From Falsiruegeria litorea R37 (GTDB taxonomy: Bacteria > Pseudomonadota > Alphaproteobacteria > Rhodobacterales > Rhodobacteraceae): a DNA stretch of 64,000 bases. The notes below the pieces were generated by a model. That model saw nothing but the letters and a program-made list of their open reading frames with translations, did no database searches and was not told the DNA's origin. The stretch covers positions 1,860,001 through 1,924,000 of the forward strand of contig NZ_FWFO01000001.1 in NCBI RefSeq assembly GCF_900172225.1, in the 5' to 3' direction. Each line of letters begins with the position of its first letter. Position 1 is the stretch's first letter. A program made the translations under genes and the position numbers. Shown piece by piece: positions 55,451 through 64,000 of this stretch.

Positions 55451-56580
55451 GCCGACACCAGACAGGCGGTGGCGAGCGAGGCGATGCCTTCGCTGCGCCC
55501 GGTAAAGCCCAAACGCTCGGACGTGGTCGCCTTCACCGAAACCTGGCTCTCGCTCAGCCCCATGATCCGCGCCATTTCGATGCGCATGGCGGCGGAATGC
55601 GGTCCGATCTTGGGGTATTCGCAGACCAGCGTGCAGTCGACGTTGGAAATGCGATAGCCCATCGAGGCCGCCAACTCGACCGCGTGACGCAAGAAGATCT
55701 CGCTTGCCGCGCCCTTCCACTGTGGATCGGACGGGGGGAAATGCTGGCCAATGTCGCCCTGCGCCAGTGCGCCATAGATCGCGTCGGTAACGGCGTGCAT
55801 GCCCACATCCGCATCCGAATGCCCCTGCAGCCCGCGCTCGTGCGGCACCTTCACGCCGCACAGCACCACGTGATCGCCGTCACCAAAGCGATGTACGTCG
55901 TATCCATTGCCCAGCCTGATATCCATATCCGTCCTCAGTATGCGTTCCGCCCGGGCAAAATCCTCGGGCCTGGTTATTTTCAAGTTGTCCGCGTCGCCCG
56001 GGACAATCGTCACCGGCAGGCCCGCATCCCGCGCCACCTGCACATCATCCGCCGCGTCGCCGGGGTGTGCGGTATGGGCTGCAACAATGGCGTCATAGTG
56101 AAACCCTTGCGGCGTTTGCGCCGCATAGAGGCCATCGCGATCCCGTGTGCCTGTGACCTGATCCTCGGCTCCAACCCAAAGCGCGTCTGTAACCGCAAGA
56201 CCCGGTGCGGCAGCGGGGCTTTCGTCGAGGGCGTTCAGCACGTCCGAGATGATTTGCTTGCTGACGCAGGGCCGTGCTACATCGTGGATCAAAACTTTGG
56301 TGACGCCCAGATTCTCCAGTGCGGACAATCCATTGCGCACCGATCCTGCGCGATCTGACCCACCTGAGGTCAGGATGTAGCGTCCGCTTTCGAACTCGGC
56401 CCATGCCTCTTTGTCATCTTCCGACAGCACCAGCACGATATGGTCCAACCCTGCCGCTTCGAACTGAGCCAAGGTCCAATCCGCAACGCGCCGCCCGGCA
56501 AGTGGCCGCCACTGTTTCGGCACTCCGCCGCCTGCACGCTGGCCGCGCCCTGCAGCGACGATAATGGCGGCTGTGGTCAT
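55447..56580 (-). CDS. ispDF: Bifunctional IspD/IspF (MEP pathway)
   Basis: 377 aa. Residues about 1-215 are IspD (MEP cytidylyltransferase: [44 protein letters not shown]); about 220-377 are IspF (2C-methyl-D-erythritol 2,4-cyclodiphosphate synthase: [65 protein letters not shown]). The fusion catalyses non-consecutive steps 3 and 5 of isoprenoid precursor synthesis and is typical of alpha- and epsilonproteobacteria. ATG 56580 opens the conserved N terminus. Confidence 0.97.
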   Translation of the reverse strand: MTTAAIIVAAGRGQRAGGGVPKQWRPLAGRRVADWTLAQFEAAGLDHIVLVLSEDDKEAWAEFESGRYILTSGGSDRAGSVRNGLSALENLGVTKVLIHDVARPCVSKQIISDVLNALDESPAAAPGLAVTDALWVGAEDQVTGTRDRDGLYAAQTPQGFHYDAIVAAHTAHPGDAADDVQVARDAGLPVTIVPGDADNLKITRPEDFARAERILRTDMDIRLGNGYDVHRFGDGDHVVLCGVKVPHERGLQGHSDADVGMHAVTDAIYGALAQGDIGQHFPPSDPQWKGAASEIFLRHAVELAASMGYRISNVDCTLVCEYPKIGPHSAAMRIEMARIMGLSESQVSVKATTSERLGFTGRSEGIASLATACLVSA

Positions 56581-56650
56581 GGTGTGTCTGCTCCTGATCT
56601 GCTGCGCCTTGTTTATGAGGTGCCGCGCGCTTCGGCAATCACCCGCGTCA

Positions 56651-56748
56651 ACTTGCCTAAAAAATAGGCAAGTGCCATTTTGATACGCCTTGAAACAGTC
56701 CGTTTCATTGTGCCATTGGGGGCGCTTCGTTACCAAAGTGGCACTTGC
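56651..56748. repeat. Nested inverted repeats between ispDF and the nifR3-ntr operon
   Basis: A perfect 9-bp palindrome ACTTGCCTA-AAAAA-TAGGCAAGT (56651-56673) overlaps the left arm of a larger repeat: GCAAGTGCCATTTTG (56668-56682) pairs with CAAAGTGGCACTTGC (56734-56748), 14 of 15 bases. The TGCCA(T) element recurs at 56711. The region is the divergent promoter area for ispDF and dusB(nifR3), so these are candidate operators. Confidence 0.5.
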
Positions 56749-56764
56749 ACAAGGATTAGGCATT

Positions 56765-57748
56765 TTGACCTTACGTCTTGCCAACAAAGAGCTGACCCCG
56801 CCCGTGGTCCTCGCCCCGATGGCCGGAATCACCGACCGTCCGTTCCGTGATCTGGTCTCCAGTTTCGGCGCGGGCCTGGTGGTGAGCGAGATGGTCGCCA
56901 GCCAGGAAATGGTTCAGGCCAAGCCCGGCGTACGTGAACGCGCCGAGCTGAGCGCTGACGTGGAAAACACCGCCGTGCAACTTGCGGGCCGAGAGGCAAC
57001 CTGGATGGCCGAGGCGGCGCGGCAAGTGGCCGACCAGGGCGCCCGGATCATCGACATCAACATGGGGTGCCCCGCCAAAAAGGTGACCAACGGGTATTCC
57101 GGTTCCGCTCTGCTCAAGACCCCCGATCATGCGCTCACGCTGATAGAGGCGGTGGTCGAGGCGGTGGATGTTCCCGTCACGCTCAAGACGCGACTTGGTT
57201 GGGACGACAGGCTGCTCAATGCGGCCGACGTGGCGCGCCGCGCGCAGGATGCGGGCGTGCAGATGGTCACGATCCACGGGCGCACCCGCTGTCAGTTTTA
57301 CAAGGGCCACGCCGATTGGGCGGCGATCCGATCGGTGACCGACGCCGTGGATGTGCCAGTGGTGGCCAATGGCGATATCACCAGCACCGAGACCGCCCAA
57401 ATGGCGCTGGAGCTGTCCGGTGCGGCGGGCGTCATGATCGGGCGGGGCGCACAAGGCAAACCCTGGTTGCTGGCGCAGGTTTCGCATGATCTTTACGGAA
57501 CGCCTGTACCCACCATTCCGCAGGGCGCCGACCTGATCGACATGGTGCAGCGCCACTATCACGCGATGCTGTCTTTCTATGGCGCTGACTTGGGCCTGCG
57601 CGTCGCGCGCAAGCATCTGGGCTGGTACATGGACGAGGCGGGCACGGCAGCGCCGCTGCGCCGCACCGTGCTGACGTCCCGCGATACGGAGGAGGTGACG
57701 CGGCTGCTGGCGGATGCCTTGATCCAGTCCGAGAAGGTGGCAGCATGA
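56765..57748 (+). CDS. dusB: tRNA-dihydrouridine synthase DusB/NifR3
   Basis: 327 aa from TTG 56765, preceded by AAGGA at 56751; a longer frame opens at ATG 56690 but runs through the inverted repeats. FMN enzyme reducing uridines in the D loop of tRNA. Blocks: [50 protein letters not shown] (active-site Cys), [22 protein letters not shown] and [15 protein letters not shown]. In Rhodobacter capsulatus this gene is nifR3, first of the nifR3-ntrB-ntrC operon, and the same order holds here. Its stop overlaps the ntrB start (ATGA). Confidence 0.95.
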   Translation: MTLRLANKELTPPVVLAPMAGITDRPFRDLVSSFGAGLVVSEMVASQEMVQAKPGVRERAELSADVENTAVQLAGREATWMAEAARQVADQGARIIDINMGCPAKKVTNGYSGSALLKTPDHALTLIEAVVEAVDVPVTLKTRLGWDDRLLNAADVARRAQDAGVQMVTIHGRTRCQFYKGHADWAAIRSVTDAVDVPVVANGDITSTETAQMALELSGAAGVMIGRGAQGKPWLLAQVSHDLYGTPVPTIPQGADLIDMVQRHYHAMLSFYGADLGLRVARKHLGWYMDEAGTAAPLRRTVLTSRDTEEVTRLLADALIQSEKVAA

Positions 57749-58821
57749 CCTCGGACCAATCCATCTGGGCCTCGCTGCCAGTTCCGGCTTTCCTGATCGA
57801 CCCGCAGGACAGGATCGCCGACGTGAATTCGGCTGGCGAAGGGTTTCTGAACGCCTCCAAAAAAGCGGTCGAGGGCACGCCGGTCTGGGACCAGATCGCC
57901 ATTGATGCCCCAATCGAAGAGGCCTTCGAGCGCGCCCGAACCAACGGCACACCGCTTTTTGTCAATGACATCGATGTCGGCTCGGGCAGCCGCGCGCCAC
58001 TGCAATGCGCGTTGCAGATTGCGCCGTTGCTCGGCCATCCTGGCACCATGATCATGATCATTTCGCCGCGGGAATTGGCGGGGCGGATGACGCAGAACCA
58101 TTCGGTGAAATCGGCGGCGCAGTCTGCGATTGGCATGGCCGAGATGTTGGCGCATGAGATCAAGAACCCGTTGGCCGGGATCACTGGTGCTGCACAACTT
58201 CTGAGCATGAATTTAGGTGCGGAAGACCTTGAACTTACAGATTTAATCGTGGCCGAAAGCCGTCGAATCGTGAAGCTGTTGGAGCAGGTCGAGCAGTTTG
58301 GCAACCTCAGCACGCCGGATTTCAAGCCGGTCAATATTCACGATGTTCTGGACCGCGCCCGACGCTCCGCACAGTTGGGGTTCGGGGCCCATATGACCAT
58401 TATCGAGGACTACGATCCATCGCTGCCGATGGCAATGGGCGACCCCGACCAGCTGCTGCAGGTGATTTTGAACTTGCTGCGCAATGCGTCAGAGGCGGCA
58501 GACCCCCAAGGCGGCACCATCCGCCTGCGCAGTTATTTCGAACACAGCTTTCGCTTGCGCCGCTCGGACGGCACAGGTCAATCGCTGCCTTTGCAGATCG
58601 AGATCATCGATGATGGCCCCGGTCTGCCGGACAAGATCAAGGCCGACATCTTTGATCCCTTTGTGTCTGGGCGCGAGAACGGCACCGGGCTGGGATTGGC
58701 CTTGGTGAGCAAGATCATTTCGGATCACAACGGGTGGGTTTCGGTCACGTCTGTGCCCGGGCGCACGGTGTTCCGCCTGTCGCTGCCGCGGGTTCCGCGC
58801 GGACATATGGATAAGGAGTAA
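57745..58821 (+). CDS. ntrB: Nitrogen regulation sensor kinase NtrB
   Basis: 358 aa cytoplasmic histidine kinase. The PAS domain is at about residues 8-110 (PVPAFLIDPQDRIADVNSAGEGFL). His137 in EMLAHEIKNPLAGITGAAQLL is the phosphorylated residue, and the ATPase has N box (NLLRNASEAA), G1 IIDDGPGLP, F box DIFDPFVSGRENGTGLGLALV. It phosphorylates NtrC under nitrogen limitation under PII control. Overlaps dusB by 4 bases; ntrC follows 6 bases later. Confidence 0.95.
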   Translation: MTSDQSIWASLPVPAFLIDPQDRIADVNSAGEGFLNASKKAVEGTPVWDQIAIDAPIEEAFERARTNGTPLFVNDIDVGSGSRAPLQCALQIAPLLGHPGTMIMIISPRELAGRMTQNHSVKSAAQSAIGMAEMLAHEIKNPLAGITGAAQLLSMNLGAEDLELTDLIVAESRRIVKLLEQVEQFGNLSTPDFKPVNIHDVLDRARRSAQLGFGAHMTIIEDYDPSLPMAMGDPDQLLQVILNLLRNASEAADPQGGTIRLRSYFEHSFRLRRSDGTGQSLPLQIEIIDDGPGLPDKIKADIFDPFVSGRENGTGLGLALVSKIISDHNGWVSVTSVPGRTVFRLSLPRVPRGHMDKE

Positions 58822-58827
58822 ACTGGC

Positions 58828-60195
58828 ATGGATGGCACGGTTCTGGTGGCCGACGACGACCGCACAATTCGCACGGTTCTGACCCAGGCGTTGACGCGGG
58901 CAGGGTGCAAGGTGCATGCCACCAGCTCGTTGACGACGCTGATGCGGTGGGTGAGCGAGGGCAAGGGCGACGTGGTGATCTCGGACGTGGTCATGCCGGA
59001 CGGCAACGGGCTGGAAATGCTGCCCAAGATCAACGAAGACCGCCCCGGTTTGCCAGTGATCGTGATCTCGGCCCAGAACACCATCATGACAGCCATTCAG
59101 GCGGCCGAGGCCGAGGCTTATGATTACCTGCCCAAGCCCTTTGATCTGCCGGATCTGATGAAACGGACAGCACGGGCGCTCGATCAAAAGCGCAAGGCCC
59201 CGCAACCATCGTCGGATGAAACGGGCGAGCGCCCGGACGAGCTGCCACTGGTTGGGCGTACGCCGGTGATGCAGGCGCTTTATCGTCTGGTGGCCAAGGT
59301 GATGAACACCGACCTGCCTGTGATGATCTCGGGCGAAAGCGGGACGGGCAAGTCCCTGATTGCGCGCGCCATTCACGATTTTTCCGACCGGCGCACCTTG
59401 CCCTTTGTGACTGTCACCGGGGCCGATTTGCAGGATCTGGAAGGGCCTGCAAGGGTGTTGGCGCGGGTCAAAGGTGGTACGCTGCTGATTGATGAGATTA
59501 CCAACATCGATGACGAGGTTCAGGCACGTATCGTGCGCATGATGGATGCACCGGGCGATCACGTGCCGCGTTTCATGGCCACCAGTCAGGGCGACCTGTC
59601 CAAGGCGATGGAACAAGGCCGCGTGCGACAGGACCTGTACTATCGTCTGTGCGGTGCGCCAATCCATGTGCCCGCCTTGCGCGAACGCGTCGACGACATC
59701 CCGCTGCTGACCGAGCATTTTCTGGCCCGCGCTGAACGCGATGGTGCCGCAAAACGCTGGCTGAGTGAAGAGGCCAAGGAACTGTTTCGCGTCTACAGCT
59801 GGCCGGGGAATGTGCGGCAGTTGGAGCACGCGGTGCGCCGCCTGGGCCTGACCAGCCGCGCCGATGAGATTTCGCGCACCGAGGTTGAACTGGTCTTGGG
59901 CAGCCAGCCCGAGGTCGAGCCGGTCCTGGGGGGCGGTGATCACGAAAAGCTCTCGGCCTCGGTCGAACGGCACTTGCGGCGCTATTTCGATCTGCATGGG
60001 AACATGCTACCTCCGCCGGGTCTGTATCAACGGATCCTGCGCGAGATCGAGGCGCCGCTTATCGAGATTGCCCTGGATGCAACGGGCGGAAATCAGGCAA
60101 AATGCGCCGATCTGCTGGGCATCAACCGAAATACGCTGCGGAAAAAGATCACCGATCTGGATATTCAGGTGACACGGCGCCGCAAACTGATGTAA
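58828..60195 (+). CDS. ntrC: Nitrogen regulator NtrC lacking the GAFTGA loop
   Basis: 455 aa. Receiver domain with Asp53 ([12 protein letters not shown]). AAA+ domain with Walker A GESGTGKS (169-176) and Walker [10 protein letters not shown]. Between [10 protein letters not shown] and the Walker B, the region that should hold the sigma-54-contacting GAFTGA loop is shortened by about 25 residues and lacks that motif. The C-terminal Fis-type helix-turn-helix ([19 protein letters not shown]) is intact. This is the feature known from R. capsulatus NtrC, which activates sigma-70 RNA polymerase instead of sigma-54. The same mechanism is likely here, by homology. Confidence 0.95.
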   Translation: MDGTVLVADDDRTIRTVLTQALTRAGCKVHATSSLTTLMRWVSEGKGDVVISDVVMPDGNGLEMLPKINEDRPGLPVIVISAQNTIMTAIQAAEAEAYDYLPKPFDLPDLMKRTARALDQKRKAPQPSSDETGERPDELPLVGRTPVMQALYRLVAKVMNTDLPVMISGESGTGKSLIARAIHDFSDRRTLPFVTVTGADLQDLEGPARVLARVKGGTLLIDEITNIDDEVQARIVRMMDAPGDHVPRFMATSQGDLSKAMEQGRVRQDLYYRLCGAPIHVPALRERVDDIPLLTEHFLARAERDGAAKRWLSEEAKELFRVYSWPGNVRQLEHAVRRLGLTSRADEISRTEVELVLGSQPEVEPVLGGGDHEKLSASVERHLRRYFDLHGNMLPPPGLYQRILREIEAPLIEIALDATGGNQAKCADLLGINRNTLRKKITDLDIQVTRRRKLM

Positions 60196-60294
60196 TATCG
60201 CCACACAAACCGTGGCATCTGGGTTTCGGCCTAGGATAGATCACGAAATATGGCGGTTCGTTGCGCAAGCGACACATCAGTATGAGGGCAGCAG

Positions 60295-62583
60295 GTGGCA
60301 ACCCGGTCACAGAACGGGCCAATCCCTACGGTTAGCCGGTGGAGCAAGACCCGAAAGGCCCGAAATATCGGGACCTTGGGCCTTGTGGTGCTGGGGCCGG
60401 TTTTGACGTTGGCGACCTATCTGGCCATCGGTCCGTTTGATCAGGGCGCATCGTCGTTGGCGCTGCGACTCATCCTGCTGGCCGATCTTGTTTATATCCT
60501 GGTTCTGGCGGCGCTTGTGTTGGGGCAGGTGGCCCGGCTGATTGCTGCGCGACGGGCCAAATCGGCGGGTTCCCGCCTGCACCTGCGTCTGATCGGTGTC
60601 TTCGCGCTTTTGGCGCTGATCCCGGCTGTGACCGTGGCGATTTTTGCCGGGCTGACGTTGAACGTGGGGCTTGAGGGGTGGTTTTCCGATCGCGTCCGCG
60701 CCGTGGTGGGCTCGTCGCTGACAGCGGCCGAGGCTTATGAGAATGAACAGCGGCTGGATCTGTCCGAGGACGCCATGGCGCTGGCACAGTTCCTGGATCA
60801 AAGCCGAGGCGTTAACTTTTTTATCAATGATGCCGAATTCCGACAGTTGCTGGCGCAGGGACAGTCGCAGATTCAGCGCGGGTTGCGCGAGGCTTATGTG
60901 ATCGACGGCACGGGCGCCATCCGATTCCGTGGCGACCGGTCTTATTTGTTTGATTTTGAACGTCCACGGTCTGAACAGGTCACCGAAGCGCAAGAGAGCG
61001 GTCTGTTGATCATTCAGGACTGGGACAACAACGAGTTTCGCGCCCTGGTTCCGCTGACTGCCTTTCTGGACCGGTATCTATACGTAAGCCGCGAGGTCGA
61101 TGGGCAGCTGTTGAACCTGCTCGATGACACCAAGGAAACGGCCAAATTCTATCAGCAGCTTGAAAGCGAACGGGGTCGGGTACTGTTTCAATTTGGCCTG
61201 TTGTATCTGGGCTTGGCGGTGATCTTGCTCTTGGCGGCGGTCTGGTTGGGGCTGTGGTTTGCAGAACGCCTGTCGCGCCCCGTCGGTCGTTTGACCACCG
61301 CGGCGCAGCGTGTCGGTGGTGGCGATCTGGCGGTTCAGGTGATCGAAGATGGGGGCGATGATGAGATCGCCATGTTGGGCCGTTACTTCAACCAGATGAC
61401 CCGTCAATTGAAGGGGCAGCGCGATGCGTTGCTGGAAAACACCCGACAGATCGAACAGCGCCGACGGCTTTTTGACTCGGTACTGACGTCGGTGACATCG
61501 GGCGTTGTTGGGCTTGACCCGGATGGGCGTGTGACCTTCGTCAACCGCTCGGCCGAGCGGCTTTTGGATTGGTCGGGGGACGAGCAAAGCCTGGCACTGG
61601 CGATCGCCGTGCCCGAGTTCCTGCCATTGTTTGAAACTTTGGTCTCGACCAGCTCGGAAACCGCGCAGGGAGAGATCAAAGTCACACGCAAGGGGCAGTT
61701 GGAAAACCTTCTGGTGCGCATGGCGACCCGACGGGGCGAAGATGGCGGGCTTGAGGGCTACGTTGTGGCCTTTGATGATGTGACCGATCTGGTCAGCGCG
61801 CAGCGGATGGCGGCTTGGGGCGATGTGGCCCGCCGGATCGCGCATGAGATCAAAAACCCGCTCACCCCGATCCAGCTGAGTGCCGAGCGGATCAAGCGCA
61901 AGTTCGCCCGCACCTTGCCCCAAGAGGATGCGGAAAAGCTGACCGCGATGACCGACGTCATCGTGCGCCAAACCAACGACCTGCGACGGATCGTTGATGA
62001 GTTTTCCAAGTTCGCCCGCATGCCCGAGCCTGACCGACGGGCCGAGGATCTGACCCAATTGGTGCGTGATGCGGTGTTGCTGCAGCAGACGGGTCAACCG
62101 GATCTGCGCATTGAATCCGAGCTGCCAGAGCAGCCGATCATGGCGGATGTGGACGCGACGATGCTGTCGCAAGCGCTGACGAATCTGATCAAGAACGCAG
62201 GCGAAGCGATTGAAACACTGAAAGAAAAGGGCTCTCCCGAAAACCTGGAGCCGCAAATTCATGTCAGCCTGAGCGAGGGGGATTCGGGGATCGTTATCAC
62301 CATTGCTGACAACGGTATCGGCCTGCCCGAAGATCGGGCGCGGCTGTTTGAACCCTATGTAACCACCCGCGATGAGGGCACTGGCCTGGGCTTGCCCATC
62401 GTCAAGAAGATCATCGAGGAACACGGTGGCAGCCTCACACTTGAGGACGCGCCGGTATTTGACGGACAGGACCATTTCGGCGCGATGGCCGTGATCCGTC
62501 TGCTGCGGGACGACCCGCAGAGACCTAAAGCGCCAACTGAACAGGCGGCAAAAAAACTAGTGAAAGCAGGACAATATGAGTGA
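60295..62583 (+). CDS. ntrY: Membrane sensor kinase NtrY
   Basis: 762 aa. GTG 60295 start. Membrane helices near residues 25-45, 60-80, 95-120 and 290-320 enclose a periplasmic sensor region. A HAMP domain follows (RLSRPVGRLTTAAQRVGGGDLAVQV), then a PAS domain (VTSGVVGLDPDGRVTFVNRSAERLL), His517 in RRIAHEIKNPLTPIQLSAERI, and the ATPase with NLIKNAGEAIETL and GTGLGLPIVKKI. NtrY works with NtrX in nitrogen, redox or envelope-related signalling in alphaproteobacteria. Its 3' end overlaps ntrX by 8 bases. Confidence 0.95.
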   Translation: MATRSQNGPIPTVSRWSKTRKARNIGTLGLVVLGPVLTLATYLAIGPFDQGASSLALRLILLADLVYILVLAALVLGQVARLIAARRAKSAGSRLHLRLIGVFALLALIPAVTVAIFAGLTLNVGLEGWFSDRVRAVVGSSLTAAEAYENEQRLDLSEDAMALAQFLDQSRGVNFFINDAEFRQLLAQGQSQIQRGLREAYVIDGTGAIRFRGDRSYLFDFERPRSEQVTEAQESGLLIIQDWDNNEFRALVPLTAFLDRYLYVSREVDGQLLNLLDDTKETAKFYQQLESERGRVLFQFGLLYLGLAVILLLAAVWLGLWFAERLSRPVGRLTTAAQRVGGGDLAVQVIEDGGDDEIAMLGRYFNQMTRQLKGQRDALLENTRQIEQRRRLFDSVLTSVTSGVVGLDPDGRVTFVNRSAERLLDWSGDEQSLALAIAVPEFLPLFETLVSTSSETAQGEIKVTRKGQLENLLVRMATRRGEDGGLEGYVVAFDDVTDLVSAQRMAAWGDVARRIAHEIKNPLTPIQLSAERIKRKFARTLPQEDAEKLTAMTDVIVRQTNDLRRIVDEFSKFARMPEPDRRAEDLTQLVRDAVLLQQTGQPDLRIESELPEQPIMADVDATMLSQALTNLIKNAGEAIETLKEKGSPENLEPQIHVSLSEGDSGIVITIADNGIGLPEDRARLFEPYVTTRDEGTGLGLPIVKKIIEEHGGSLTLEDAPVFDGQDHFGAMAVIRLLRDDPQRPKAPTEQAAKKLVKAGQYE

Positions 62584-63991
62584 TATTCTGATCGTTGACG
62601 ACGAACGCGATATTCGCGAACTGGTGTCCGACATCCTTGAGGATGAGGGGTTTTCAACTCGGCTGGCGGGCAATTCCGACGAATGCATGAGCGAGATCAA
62701 TGCAGAACCTCCGGGTCTGTTGATCCTGGACATCTGGCTGAAAGACAGCCGGATGGACGGGATCGACATCCTCAAGGCGGTGAAACGGGACAATCCGGAC
62801 GTGCCGGTGGTCATCATTTCCGGGCATGGCAACATTGAGATTGCGGTGGCCGCGATCAAGCAGGGTGCCTATGACTTCATCGAGAAACCGTTCAACATCG
62901 ACCAACTGATGGTCGTCATTCGCCGCGCGATGGAGGCCTCGCGCCTGCGTCGCGAGAACAGCGCGCTCAAGCGGCGCGAAGTGACGAGCTCGGACATGAT
63001 CGGCAGTTCGGCGGCGTTCCGTACGATGGTTGGACAGCTTGACAAAGTCACCAAATCCAACGGACGCGTCATGCTCAAGGGGCCGGCCGGGTCGGGTAAG
63101 GAAATTGCCGCGCGCTATATCCACGCCCATTCCAACCGTGCCAACGCGCCCTTTGTGACAGTGAACTGCGCCGGGATCGAGCCCGAGCGCGTCGAAGAGG
63201 TGCTCTTTGGTCGTGAATCCACCGAGCGCGGTGTGGAGTCGGGCCTGCTGGAACAAGCGCATGGCGGCGTGGTCTATTTCGACGAAGTTGCGGATATGCC
63301 GCTTGGCACACAGTCGAAAATCTTGCGGGTGCTGGTCGATCAACAGTTCCAGCGCGTGGGGGGCAGCGACAAGGTGCGCGTGGATCTGCGGGTGATTTCG
63401 TCAACCAACAAGGATTTGGATTCGGAGATCCGGGCCGAACGGTTCCGCGAAGAACTCTATCATCGTTTGAATGTTGTCCCGATTGCCGTGCCGTCGCTGG
63501 AAGAACGGCGCGAGGACATTCCGGTTCTGGCAGATCACTTCATCGAGGTGTGCAACTCGACCCAGGGCTTGCCGCAGCGTGACCTCAGCGACGAAGCCGT
63601 GGCCCTGATGCAGACGATGCAATGGCCGGGCAATGTGCGCCAGCTCAAGAATCTTGTCGAGCGGGTGCTGATCCTAGGCGACAGCAGCGGGCCGATTGAG
63701 GCGCGCGAACTGCCAAGCGAAGAAGAAAAGCAAAGCGACGATGGCCGCGTCGTGCTGTCGGGGGCCTTGGCAACCCTGCCGCTGCGCGAGGCCCGCGAGG
63801 CCTTTGAACGTGAGTATCTGCTGACCCAAATCAACCGGTTCGGCGGCAATATCAGCCGTACCGCAAGCTTTGTCGGGATGGAGCGCAGCGCGTTGCACCG
63901 GAAGCTCAAGTCGTTGGGGGTTGTGACGTCCACAAAGGCTGGTGCCCGGGTGGCTCATGTAGATGACGAGGCAACCGAGGCCGCCGAATAA
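62576..63991 (+). CDS. ntrX: Response regulator NtrX
   Basis: 471 aa. Receiver with phospho-acceptor Asp52 (LLILDIWLKDSRMDGIDIL), AAA+ domain with Walker A GPAGSGKE (169-176) and Walker B GVVYFDEV, Fis-type C-terminal helix-turn-helix (NISRTASFVGMERSALHRKLKSL). In place of GAFTGA the sequence reads LFGRESTERGVESGLL (about residues 220-235), so sigma-54 contact is unlikely here too. ATG 62576 has a GCAGGACA ribosome binding site. Last complete gene in the window. A GCCGCCGA-ATAA-TCGGCGGT hairpin at 63980-64000 overlaps its stop and looks like the start of a terminator cut off by the window end. Confidence 0.95.
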   Translation: MSDILIVDDERDIRELVSDILEDEGFSTRLAGNSDECMSEINAEPPGLLILDIWLKDSRMDGIDILKAVKRDNPDVPVVIISGHGNIEIAVAAIKQGAYDFIEKPFNIDQLMVVIRRAMEASRLRRENSALKRREVTSSDMIGSSAAFRTMVGQLDKVTKSNGRVMLKGPAGSGKEIAARYIHAHSNRANAPFVTVNCAGIEPERVEEVLFGRESTERGVESGLLEQAHGGVVYFDEVADMPLGTQSKILRVLVDQQFQRVGGSDKVRVDLRVISSTNKDLDSEIRAERFREELYHRLNVVPIAVPSLEERREDIPVLADHFIEVCNSTQGLPQRDLSDEAVALMQTMQWPGNVRQLKNLVERVLILGDSSGPIEARELPSEEEKQSDDGRVVLSGALATLPLREAREAFEREYLLTQINRFGGNISRTASFVGMERSALHRKLKSLGVVTSTKAGARVAHVDDEATEAAE

Positions 63992-64000
63992 TCGGCGGTC
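63980..64000 (+). terminator. Probable ntrX terminator hairpin, cut by the window end
   Basis: GCCGCCGA-ATAA-TCGGCGGT stem-loop spans the ntrX stop codon and continues to the last bases of the window. The T tract, if any, would be outside. Confidence 0.4.

Overview
The window looks like a chromosomal core segment of an alphaproteobacterium of the order Rhodobacterales, most likely the marine Roseobacter group. The evidence is: a sciP (DUF1153)-ctrA pair, LpxI instead of LpxH in lipid A synthesis, a fused IspD-IspF, the nifR3(dusB)-ntrB-ntrC-ntrY-ntrX order known from Rhodobacter with an NtrC lacking the GAFTGA loop, and DUF6456/DUF6477/DUF1127 proteins typical of the group. GC is high almost throughout; the clearest low-GC exception is one gene at about 49.0-49.95 kb. 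I saw no tRNA, rRNA or CRISPR array.

Layout. 0-8.4 kb: an envelope-biogenesis run on the + strand (rseP 3' part, a 41-aa membrane peptide, bamA, skp/ompH, fabZ, lpxA, lpxI, lpxB, a CadD-like membrane protein). 8.5-15.4 kb: mnmA (-), the cell-cycle pair sciP and ctrA, ligA and recG, followed by a GTTC-N7-GTTC SOS-type box ahead of a 39-aa membrane peptide. 15.8-24.1 kb: housekeeping and small metabolic genes (marC, an Fe-S scaffold, hisI, gluQ, a methyltransferase, trmFO, an enoyl-CoA hydratase, a thioesterase), a structured-RNA candidate upstream of trmFO, and a divergent DUF1127/MocR pair around a large inverted repeat. 24.4-26.9 kb: rplM-rpsI, then a truncated haemoglobin overlapping a soluble-guanylate-cyclase-like cyclase gene. 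26.9-30.9 kb: a glycan-decoration group (GT25, an FkbM-FkbM-GT11 three-domain fusion, a second methyltransferase). 30.9-37.6 kb: TetR, PPK2, an alpha/beta hydrolase, metA, an unknown P-loop protein, two EamA transporters, a PEBP-like secreted protein.

37.6-38.4 kb holds a small zinc-ribbon protein and an IS5-family transposase remnant. 38.4-48.9 kb: guaA, a GNAT acetyltransferase, a non-pyrrolysine MttB-family methyltransferase, DUF6477, a DUF6456 regulator resembling the gene-transfer-agent activator GafA, oxyR, a HAD phosphatase, a peroxiredoxin, lipA and an M20 amidohydrolase. 48.9-50.3 kb is the most accessory-looking stretch: a 17-bp inverted repeat, an AT-rich gene for a CxxC/H/CxxC (HNH-like) protein, a 55-aa membrane peptide and four GTGCAC palindromes spaced exactly 11 bp apart. 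50.3-64 kb: hpt, coq10, an MmgE/PrpD protein, amtB, the overlapping ispDF-pgpA-cinA operon, then divergently dusB(nifR3)-ntrB-ntrC-ntrY-ntrX for nitrogen control.

The strongest candidates for something little described are the globin-cyclase operon (a haem protein encoded next to, rather than fused to, an sGC-type PAS-coiled coil-cyclase protein), the SOS-box/39-aa membrane peptide unit, the double-FkbM/GT11 fusion, and the single-gene AT-rich insert. All functional calls are from reading the sequence; no database search was run.
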